Shown here: positions 54,563 through 64,000 of the stretch, piece by piece
Position numbering within the stretch: the stretch's first letter is position 1
Layout of the letters: each line of letters begins with the position of its first letter
Origin: Thinopyrum elongatum
Taxonomy: Eukaryota; Streptophyta; Magnoliopsida; Poales; Poaceae
Reading direction: 5' to 3'
Length of the DNA stretch: 64,000 nt
NCBI GenBank assembly: GCA_011799875.1
Contig: CM022302.1
Location: forward strand, 181,776,942-181,840,941
Position numbers and translations under genes: made by a program
The notes under the pieces: generated by a model
What the model saw: only the letters and a program-made list of their open reading frames with translations
Told to the model about the DNA's origin: nothing
Database searches by the model: none

Positions 54563-55790
54563 TTCAACTAGAGCTAATTAATTAGGCATAGTTAAAGAAA
54601 AAGCACCCAAACCTATCAATAGCTACAAGCCTTTCAATACTCAGTTTTTTTAAAAAAGTTATTACTAAGGTTTGTATATCGAAACATTAACAGAATCACT
54701 AAAAGTCTCACGTCAGATATTCGGATCCCATCACGAATGCTTCATCCACTGTCTGACCACTTGCACTAATTTTGATGCAAGTTCATTGCCACGTCACCCA
54801 TTGCGAACCGTCCGCGTGGACGGGTGGTGAGCGCGACCCTTTTTCTCGCACCGGATGGGGTGAGACGACGGCCCCCTTCGTTATGCATTTCTAGACCACG
54901 TCCACTCATTCTCTTCCCCATCACAACAACCATCACTTTCGATTCCACCCCGACCAGATCCCTGACAAGGGTGTGTGCGGTGGTTTGCCAGTGGATCTCA
55001 GCGGCATGGCGCTAGCTCAAGAAAGCGGTGGCGCTCGAGGATGCACAGGGGGTAGCAGCGACGGTCACCATCGAGGGTGTTGCGGCGGCCTGCCTGCGGA
55101 TCTCGACGGCATGGTGACGGAGCTAAATCTAATAGATCTCGGGTAGGGGTCTGGAACTAAGTATCTAGATGTGATGGTAACAAGGACATGAGGTTTTACC
55201 CAGGTTCGGGCTCTCAGGAGAGACAATATCCTACGTTTTGTTTGTTTTTATTGCTTTGGATTGGAGTGCAAAGTACAGATGATCTATCCTGATATTGTTA
55301 TGTCGTTCTACGAGTCCTATCCCTCGATTTATATAGGTATCGGGGGGAGGGTCTAGGTTTATAGCATCCTAGTCAGCTATGTATTAGGAAACAGTGTCTT
55401 CGACGAATCAGGCTTCTTGAAGTTCACGACAAGTTTTCGGGAGCCTTCCATTCATAGGTCATGGCCCGTCTAGCGTAGCCCACTCCTGAACCGACATGGG
55501 GTCCTCGGCTCGTCCCAGCCCACCAGGCTGGGAGGCGACCTGGTGAGAGACCCCCAATCCGGGACACCATCAGCACCCCCTGAACCGGTCTTCAAGTCTA
55601 GACGCACCTTGGCTCTCCCGAGCTGCCCTTTGTTTTCGGTCATCAATCTTTGAAACCGGTTCAATGAATTTGTCTTCCGTATCCAAACCTTGATCGTCAG
55701 ATAACATTCGAGGAGTGCTAGGACCAGCTCGGTTTCTAGCAAGCGTCTGCACGCTTTTATGTCATACTGCTCGACGGAATGTTCCTACAC
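54563..55790. other. Repeat-derived sequence downstream of the F-box gene
   Basis: No supported gene is seen. From about 55130 the text (for example TTTTACCCAGGTTCGGGCTC and the dense CCC/GGG tract at 55480-55570) resembles LTR sequence common in Triticeae, but no ends are defined. A ~35-bp block (GGATCTC.GCGGCATGG) occurs twice at about 54990-55115. Confidence 0.35.
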
Positions 55791-57015
55791 GATCGTTCCT
55801 TACTCGCAATGTTTTCCCGTGCTCGTGTCATGATGATGACCCGATCTGGTTCTGACAGCATGGTCATGTCTTGTCCATGAAGAGGAAGGGTGAAATAGTA
55901 TAGTAGCAGAAAGTATTTCCCTCTGTAAAGAACCAAGGTTTATCGAACCAATAGGTGATTCACACAAACGACTGTCAACAGTACCTGCACACACACAAAC
56001 AAATACTTGCATCCAACGTGGGCAAGAGGGTTGTCAATCCCCTTGTAGTCGTTAATTGCAAGGATTAATTCTGGTAGTGGTAGATATATAAATTGTAAAA
56101 CTAAATAAAAGTAAGTAAATTACAACAAGGTTTTAGGGTTTTAGTAATATGAGGTGAATGGACCCAGGGGCCATAGCTTTCACTAGAGGCATCTCTCTCA
56201 AGAACATAGCAAGTGGTGGGTACACAAGTTACTGTTGGGCACTCCATTTCGAGAGCGCTTCTATGCTTGCCTCTGTAGGTATTAAGTTCATGACAAACAG
56301 ACTAATACTTTAAGCAAGATGACATAATGTAGACAGAATAAAACCAAGCAATATGATCAAACCCCGTCGTTTTATCCTTAGTAGCAACAATACAAATACG
56401 TGCCTCGCTACCCCTTCTGTCATGAGGTGAGGACACCACAAGATTAAGCCTACCATAAAGCACGTCTCCCACTGAAGATAAATCAATCTAGTTAGTCAAA
56501 CTAAACGGATAGATCGGAGAGGAATACAAAGCTATAAATAATCACACATAATAAAGTTCAGAATAACTCAATTACTTTCAAGGAACAATCTGATCATAAA
56601 CCCATAATTCATCGGAACCCAACAAATGCACCACAAAAGATTACATCTTATAGATCTCCGAAGAGAACATTGTATTGATGATCAAAAAGAGAGACAGAGT
56701 CATCTAGCTACTGCTATGGACCCATAGGTCCAGTGAGAAACTACTCACGCATCATCGGAGTGGCACAAAGGTTGATGTAGAGGTCCTCCGTGATTGATTC
56801 CCCCTGTAGAAGATTGCCGTCGGAGGCCTCCAGATGGGATCGTGGAAGAACAAAGGCTTGCAGCAGCGGAATAATTATTTTGGGTCTCGCTCAAGGGGCT
56901 TCAGAATATTTGGGGATTTATAGTGTTGGAATTAGGTCAAACGGAGCGACAAGGGGCCCATAAGACATTAGGGCGCACCCTGATGCCTTGTCGTCTCCTT
57001 GTCTGGCTTCTAGTT
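55791..57015. repeat. LTR-retrotransposon-derived fragment
   Basis: The composition and phrases such as GACCCAGGGGCCATAGCTTTC, AAGCAAGATGACATAATGTAG and the region around CATCATCGGAGTGGCACAAAG are those of a common Triticeae LTR. This rests on recognition from general knowledge, not on alignment. No matching second LTR, TSD or coding region is in the window. It abuts the Gypsy LTR at 57016. Confidence 0.42.
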
Positions 57016-60000
57016 TGTGACAACCCCGGCTTAATCGTGCACTAACCATACACATAATTGCACACGATCAAGCCTAAGGACTCACTTCAAGATATCACAA
57101 CACAACTCTAAAAATAAATAAAGTCATACAGGCTTTATATTACAAGCCAGGGCCTCGAGGGCTCGAATAAATAGCTCGATGGCATACAAGTGTCAGCGGA
57201 AGCATCAGATATCTGGGTACAGATATTACAGAGAAACTGATAGGCCTTTTTAAGAAGGAAGGGTAAAATAAAACGCTACGATCGAAAGGCATAGGCCTCC
57301 TGCCTAGGACCCTCCGAACCTACTCCTAGTCGTCGGTCGGCTCCTCGTAGTAGTACTTGCCGGGAGGGTAGTAGTAGTAGCCGTAGTCGTCGACAGGGGC
57401 AGCTATCTCAGGGGCTCCGTCATCTGGTGGCGACACATGGATATGGGGAGAAAAAGAAAGTAAAGCAAACGTGAGTACTCATCCGAAGTACTCAGCAAGC
57501 AAGGATCTACACTACATATGCAATATTTTCAAAGGAGGGCTGTATATGTGGACTGGGCTGCAGAAATACCAGAATAGAGGGGAAAGCCTAGTCCTATCGA
57601 AGACTAGCATCTTCAAGCATCTTCATCGGTCTTGCAGCATTAGAAGAGTGCAGATTAACATAATGTAAAGTAGTAGTAATGATATCAACCTCGCCCAGAG
57701 ATTCTTCCTCGTCTCCCTGCGAGAAAGCAATCCCAGAGCCATACTATCCATTTCTTTTCAAGACATCAGTTCTAGTTGTACCGTTCGGGATACAACTCCG
57801 AGTGTCCGTTACCGTAGGACAGGCTATCGATAGATTAGTTCTTCCCTGCAGGGGTGCACCATCTTACCCACCACGCTCGCTTAACTCCGGCCGGACACAC
57901 TTTTCTGGGTCGTGCCCAGCCTCGGCTAAGCAACACGCCGCAACCCAACCAAATACTTAACAGAGAGGTCAGCACGCCGGACTAACCTATGCCCCCAGGG
58001 GTCTTGGGCCATGGCCCCGGGAACTCCTGCGCGTTGCGTGGGCGGCTGGAAGCAGACCTAGCAACCCCTTAATACAAGCGCGGTTGCGTAACCAGTCCAA
58101 TCCAGCGCACGCCGCTCAGTCGCTGACATCCATTAAGCTTCGGCTGAAGTATACGATGCAGAACGCCCATACTATGCCCACGTGATGGTTAGTGCTATCA
58201 GGCCAGAGGCCCCTCGAATCAAATATCCAAACCGTTAGTGTGTTGGCAGTGCGGTAACGAGCAGAGACTCACGAAAGATGTGACCCCGTTGCCCCGTCTC
58301 GAGGACTTGCGGCAAGGGCTAGGAATGCCCGGCCACGCCTCGTATTCATTACTCGGGCACCATCCAGGTCCACCCGACTCCACATCTCTCGCAATTAAGC
58401 TCGCGTGGGTACCCCTCAGGGCCGACCCGTCTTTATCCAGTATGAACAGTATCATCAGTAATGTAAAGTCATTCATGTGGCCACCACATCAAATAGGAAT
58501 CCGAGGCATCACCCTCGTTGGATCCCCACCTGACTTAATCGTCAAGGTGAACGTAAGAGGAATCACCCTCGAGGTCCACACTTGAGTCGTTGCACGACGA
58601 TGTCGTTATCGGGGGTGGTGTAGGAGGAATCACCCTCGCTGACCACGACCGATTAACTAACCTACAAGGTTATCATCAAAAGTGCTATCGAGGTATCACC
58701 CTCGGCACTTGATAGTATCCCAGTAGTGTCGAGCAACTAAGGGAAGTGATGTGCGGTGCCGGGGCCTGGTCTTCGAATCCCGTTGCTCGGGTCTTTTGTT
58801 AATCTAGCGGGGCAGTCGGGTTAAAGTGGGGTCTCTGATAGGTCTCTACCCAGACTATACTAAATAGTTTAGGATAACAGGTAGGTATCAACAGCAGGTT
58901 ACAATTAAACAGGCTATGCAGCAGATATAGGATAACAGTAGCAGTAGCAACTTCTAATGCAAGCATAAGAGAGAGAAGAGTAGGCGATATTGGCATGCTC
59001 AAAATGGGGGTGCTTGCCTGGAAGCTCGGCGGCAAGGGTCTGATCGTCTGGAGCGTAGTCGACCTCCGGAGCTGCGTCGGTCTCGGGAGCTACGTAGACG
59101 TCGGGGTCTATCGAGAGAAAAGAGAGGGAAGAAACAAATAAATGCACAGCAAACGATGCGATACCGGGCATGCTATGCTAAGATGCAGTGCAAGGTTGCC
59201 TAAATATGCACCTAAGTCATTTTAGTTATTTTAGGATTAGTGTGGGATTTATTATCCGATGATTATGCACTATTCATATACCGGATACGGATGGAATGTT
59301 ATGGTTTCTTCTACGTAGGGGGTTCGGACATGGAAACAGACGACATGATCAGATTCGTCTCGTCGTTCTGATCAACTTTCATGTTTTAAGTTTTTCGATC
59401 CGAGCTACTGTTTAAAAGTTATTAATTTTCAAAATTTAAATATTTTCTGGAATTTATTTACTTTAATAGAAAAAGGAATTATGACATCAGCATGATGCAA
59501 TGCTGACGTCAGCAGGTCAACAGGTCGGCTGACCAGTCAAACCTGACATGTGGGTCCAGTGGGACCCACATGTCAGTCTCTGTTAAGACTAACAGTGAGT
59601 TAATTTAATTAACAGGGCAATTAGGGGAGTGGGCCCTGGGTGTCAGTGAGACATTAGTCTAAACTAATTATTTTTATTTAATAAAATGTTTATTAGGCTA
59701 ATTATCCGGGAGGGCCCACTTGTCATTGGCTGGAGTTGCCCAGTCAGCACGTTAACTGGGTCAACCCAGTCAACGGGGCCCCTCGGACCCACTGGTCAGC
59801 GACCCAGGGGCAGGGCCCACTGCTCCACGTCGGCGTCGGCGCCGGAGATAACTCCGGCGACCAAAACAACGGCGGCCACCGCCGGAGTCGTTCGGAATCG
59901 CTCCACAGGCCATCAAATCGGACACGGCTGGTTGCGTTCGAACGCGGAGACGACGCCGCGTCGAATGTCACAGGGGAAAACGGCTGAGATGGTCAGAGCT

Positions 60001-61233
60001 CGCCGGAATCGAGCTCGATGCGGCGGCCGGAGCTCGGACCTCGTCGAAAACGTGGCTACGGCGTGCAAATCTAATAACGCGAGGCGGCTACGGCGTCTAC
60101 TCGAGGCGGGGAGTGCAACGGGCATTAGCCCTTGACCAAAAGATCACCGGAGATGCTCCGACGACGTGCGCGAGTGGCGGCGCGTTCGGGCGCCATGGAA
60201 AAGCGGCTAGCGCGCATGCGAGGGCGAGCAGAAGGAAGGGGAAGGAAGAGAGGTTCACCTTGCGGCACGCACGATGGCCCGTGAAAGGTTAGTAGCTGCA
60301 GAGGCGTCGCCGGAGACGAAAGGGATCGACGGCGTCCCAAGGAAGAAGACGACGCGTCCGGGCGATGCCGTGCTCCTCAGCTCCCTCCAGTTGCTCCAGA
60401 GGACGTGGCCGACCACGGCGCTCCTCCCAGGCACATACAGGCGATGCGGGGAGGCCGCTGGCCACGGCGGTGATGTAGCGCGGCGACGGCGGCGCTCGGG
60501 GATGGATCTGAGGGGAAGAGGAGGAGCGAAGCGAGCGAGGGAGAGGGGGGGAGAGTGATGGAGGAGGCCAGAGGGAAGCGCACCGGCTCGTCCTTATGCT
60601 CCTCCCTGTCGGTGGCGTCGGTGGGCGTCGGCGTGTCGTCGTCTCGCCGGCGCGCGCGCGCGCTCGGCCAGGGAGCGGCCGACACGACGAAGGAGAGAGA
60701 GGGAAATGGGCCAGGTGGGCCGGAACAGGGGCACTGTGCACTTAGGCCCAGTGCACAGTGCCTCTTTTATTTTTATCTTTCTGTTTCTATTTTTCTTTTG
60801 TTTTCTTTTATGTTTTGTAATTGTTAAGCCACTTTTGCTATTTTGTAAAATGTGGGACTTGGCCCAAATATTATAATGCAATATTTCTTGTCACCAAAAA
60901 CTTGTTTGGGCAAAGTAGGATTTTATTTGAATTTGATATTATTATAAATGGACTAATTAATTCTGTTTTGGTGTTGTTTCATATTGTTAGAGTCAATTAG
61001 TTAACTCACTTATCTTTATTTATATTTTTATAATTGCTTCTGGATTATTTGCTATTTAGTGAACATTTTTTCAATAGTGTTTGAGCAAATTTATTTTGCA
61101 CTTTTGAATTTGAGTTGATTTTCAGAATAGAATTTGAATTGTTGAGATTAACCACTATGGCTAGGCACTGCAAATGAGATGACTTGGCATTATTAGCAGA
61201 TAATCATAGTGGCTATTACACAGGGGTGTTACA
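57016..61233 (-). repeat. 3' LTR of a chromodomain Gypsy retrotransposon (element E), 4,218 bp
   Basis: Starts TGTGACAACCCCGG and ends CAGGGGTGTTACA, imperfect inverted ends. On the minus strand it directly follows a purine tract and the pol end, so it is the 3' LTR. The 5' LTR and left-end TSD partner lie beyond the window; the candidate TSD is TAGTT at 57011-57015. It is related to solo LTR B. Inside, the motif GAATCACCCTCG or a close variant recurs at about 58508, 58560, 58627 and 58691. Long frames near 59700-60600 are GC-rich and unsupported as genes. Confidence 0.85.
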
Positions 61234-61262
61234 AATTCTCCTCCTCTAAAACAAATTCTCGT
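61234..61262 (-). other. Polypurine tract of element E
   Basis: On the minus strand this reads TTTTAGAGGAGGAGAATT immediately before the LTR start TGTAACACC. It is the expected primer site for plus-strand DNA synthesis. Confidence 0.82.
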
Positions 61263-61271
61263 CCCGAGAAT

Positions 61272-64000
61272 TTAGGAGGTAGAAGGAAAGAGGTCGGGAT
61301 ATTCTTCCCGAAGATGATCCTCGCGTTCCCAAGTGGCTTCATCTTCAGTGTGATTCGACCACTGCACTTTCAGGAACTTGGTCGTCTTCTGATGTGTGCG
61401 ACGTTCAGCTTCATCGAGAATGCGGATCGGATGCTCCTTATAAGAAAGATCATCTTGCAGTTCGAGCATCTCATGATCCACTGCGCGGTGCGGAGATTCC
61501 TTGAAGCATTTACAAAGTTGTGACACATGAAAGACGTCGTGGATATGAGAGAATTGTGGTGGCAACTCCAATTTATATGCCACTTATCCACGTCTGGCAA
61601 CAATGCGAAAGGGGCCGATGTAGCGTGGAGCTAGCTTGCCCTTGATCCCGAAACGACGGGTGCCCTTCATAGGAGTGACACGAAGATAAGCTTGATCACC
61701 TGGTTGATAAGTCAGACCCCATCGCTTGCGATCATAATTGCTCTTCTAGCGGTCCTGAGCCGCCTTGAGATTTTCTCGGACAATTCTGACTTGTTCTTCG
61801 GCGTGCTGAATAATGTCCGGTCCAACGAGAGGTCGTTCCCCAGTTTCTGACCAATTCAGAGGGGTTCGACATTTACGCCCGTATAGCACTTCGAAGGGGG
61901 CCATTTTCAAACTGGCTTGATAACTGCTATTATAAGAGAATTCGGCAAACGGGAGAGATTCCTCCCACTTCTTACCGAATGATATAACACAATCCCGAAG
62001 CATATCTTCAAGCACTTGATTAACTCGTTCAACTTGGCCTTGGGATTGTGGATGATATGCTGAACTCTAGGTAATATGAGTTCCCATAGCTTCTTGGAAA
62101 CTTTCCCAGAACTTGGATGTGAAAAGACCACCACGGTCCGAACTAATCTCCTTCAAAATACCGTGGAGTGAAACGATTCTGGAGATATACAGCTCTGCTA
62201 GTTGGCTAGCGGTGATAGTCTCCTTGACAGGCAGAAAATGAGCAACCTTGGAAAGTTGATCGATGACGACAAGAATAGCATCGTGACCTTTCTGAGACTT
62301 GGGAAGACCACTAATGAAATCCATCTGCACTTTATCCCACTTCCACAAAGGAATAGGGAGTGGTTGAAGAATTCCAGCGGGCTTCTGATGTTCTGCCTTG
62401 ACTCGACGGCAAACGTCACATTCAGCAACGTATCGAGCAATGTCCTGCTTCATCTTGGACCACCAGTACCTCTGACGAAGATCACGATACATCTTGGTGC
62501 TACCCGGATGGATAGCTAGTGGTGTATCATGTGCCTCCTTCATAACCTTGTCAGTCATAAGTTCGAAGCGAGGTACTACGATGCGGTCTCGGAAATACAA
62601 GGTACCATCTTCAGCAACCGAGAAATCCCTGTACTTCTCAAGGTGAAGATCTTTCTTCATCAAATCAATTTCAGCATCTTTGGCTTGTGCTTCCTTAACA
62701 TCCTTCTCAAGAACTGGCTATACCACAAGGTTATTAAGAGAACCCTGCGGAACTATACAGACGTTCAACTTGCGCAGTTCTTCATAAAGTTGGGGTTGAG
62801 CTTGCTTAACCATGAGGTTATTGGAATAGGACTTGCGGCTCAAGGCATCAGCCATTACATTAGCCTTGCCAGGGGTATAGGAAATACCACAGTCGTAGTC
62901 CGTGATTGTTTCCAACCATCGCTGTTGACGGAGATTAAGATCCGGTTGAGTGAACAAATACTTCAAGCTTTGATGATCGGTATAAATCTCACACCGGTTA
63001 CCAAGAAGGTAATGTCGCCACTGCTTCAAAGCATAGATCACAGCAACGAGTTTGAGATCATGCACTGGATAGTTTTCTTCATGCGGACGCAATTTTCGCG
63101 AGGCATATGCAATTCCCTTTCGCTCTTGCATTAAGACACAGCCTAATCCTTGACGAGAGGCGTCACAATATATCACAAAGTCCTTGCGAGAATCGGGAGG
63201 AGCAAGCACTGGAGAAGAAGTAAGCTTGTCCTTGAGGGTCTGGAAACTCTCCTAACATTTGTCTATCCACTCAAACTTAATGCCTTTGTGAAGCAGATTA
63301 GTCAGGGGCTTGGCTATCTTGGAAAAGTTCTCGACAAATCGACGGCAATAACTTGCAAGGCCGAGAAAACTTCGGACTTGCTTGGCATTCTTCGGAGGAG
63401 TCCAGTCAAGAATAGCATGAACACGCTCCGGGTTAACGGCGATACTGTCCTTGGAAATCACATGTCCAAGGTAGGTCACTTCAAAAAGCCAGAATTCGCA
63501 TTTGGAGTACTTGGCATACAACTTGTGTTCTCAAAGCCTTTCTAGAACAAGGCGAAGATGTTCGCCATGTTCTTCCTTATTCTTCGAATATACTAGAATA
63601 TCATCCAGATAAACCACGACGAACTTGTCGAGGTAATCCATGAATATATAATTCATCAGGCGGGAGAACGTAGCTGGAGCATTTGTTAGGCCAAACGACA
63701 TAACGGTGTACTCATAGGAACCATAACGAGTAACAAATGCAGTCTTGGGAATATCCTCTTCGCGGACACGGATCTGGTGATAACCCAACCTCAAGTCGAG
63801 TTTAGAGAACACCGAAGATCCAGCAAGTTGATCATATAGATCATTGATCCGGGGAAGCGGATATTTATTCTGAATGGTTGCCTGGTTGATAGGACGGTAA
63901 TCTTGGACCAACCTATTCATACCATCTTTCTTCTTGACAAAGAGAGACGGTGCTCCCCAGGCAGAGGAACTGGGACGGATGAAACCCTTCTTAAGTGATT
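61272..64000 (-). pseudogene. Gypsy pol (RT, RNase H, integrase, chromodomain), partial, with in-frame stops
   Basis: This is the 3' part of a Gypsy polyprotein, entering from the right edge. In order on the minus strand: reverse transcriptase ('[20 protein letters not shown]', YLDDIL at about 63590-63615), and the connection region ('[10 protein letters not shown]'). RNase H is next ('[20 protein letters not shown]', '[13 protein letters not shown]'), then the integrase zinc finger ('HPGSTKMYRDLRQRYWW', 'CDVCRRVKAEHQ') and core ('DKVQMDFISGLP'). A chromodomain-type end closes it ('LKVQWSNHTEDEATWERED'). The chromodomain places it among chromoviruses, probably Tekay/Del. At least six in-frame stops lie near 63531, 63249, 62715, 62064, 61743 and 61584. 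All segments stay in one frame. It is inactive. Confidence 0.92.

Noticed and set aside
59686..60827. GC-rich ORFs within the LTR of element E
   Set aside because: They lie inside an LTR and have no recognisable domain; overlapping frames are open on both strands.

Overview
The window is plant nuclear DNA from a large, repeat-packed grass genome. It most resembles the Triticeae (wheat, goatgrass, barley and relatives). The evidence is spliced genes with GT-AG introns, a tandem pair of cell-wall-associated receptor kinase (WAK) genes, an F-box gene, and dense nests of Gypsy, Copia and CACTA elements whose termini and target-site duplications (TSDs) can be read to the base. I see no bacterial-type genes, no CRISPR array, no rRNA or tRNA gene, and no host gene that looks intact.

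Layout. 1-1150: a broken hAT-type transposase-like gene. 1338-29144: WAK copy 1, truncated at its 5' end. Its calcium-binding EGF exon is cut at 2407/26575 by a 24,162-bp nest. The outer element is a Gypsy element on the minus strand (2408-26569, TSD AACCC) that carries gag and a spliced antisense ORF, with no pol visible. Inside its antisense ORF sits a 4.25-kb solo LTR (4619-19837), and inside that a 10,965-bp CACTA transposon (6738-17702, TSD TAG). A second, non-coding CACTA (24732-26277, TSD ACT) sits in the right-hand Gypsy LTR. The kinase exon of WAK copy 1 follows at 27913-29144, and its 3' end is tandemly duplicated (827-bp unit).

30140-37000: non-genic repeats. These include a degenerate ~24-bp repeat, a 312-bp tandem satellite, a 909-bp foldback element inserted at a palindrome in the satellite, and a retroposon with a poly-A tail. 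37096-46525: WAK copy 2, split in its kinase exon by a 6,141-bp Copia element (39281-45421, TSD GCTAT, two 978-bp LTRs). 47961-50790: an unidentified acidic gene fragment carrying a 270-bp TRIM (TSD GTCTG) and a 1,776-bp Harbinger-like element (TSD TTA). 52104-54562: an F-box gene interrupted by about 0.9 kb. 55.1-57.0 kb: LTR-derived debris. 57016 to the end: the 3' LTR and minus-strand pol of a chromodomain Gypsy element that runs off the window.

How it fits together. The host genes are a decaying WAK cluster and an F-box gene. Each WAK copy carries its own large retrotransposon plus independent point lesions. The large CACTA element is the richest object. It carries a TNP2-type transposase gene and a second gene that joins a plant Transposase_24-like region to a Ulp1/C48-protease-like region. 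It also has a small viroplasmin/RNase H1 N-terminal-type ORF. Its two main genes are preceded by related upstream modules, and subterminal-type repeats also occur in its middle, which suggests a composite origin.
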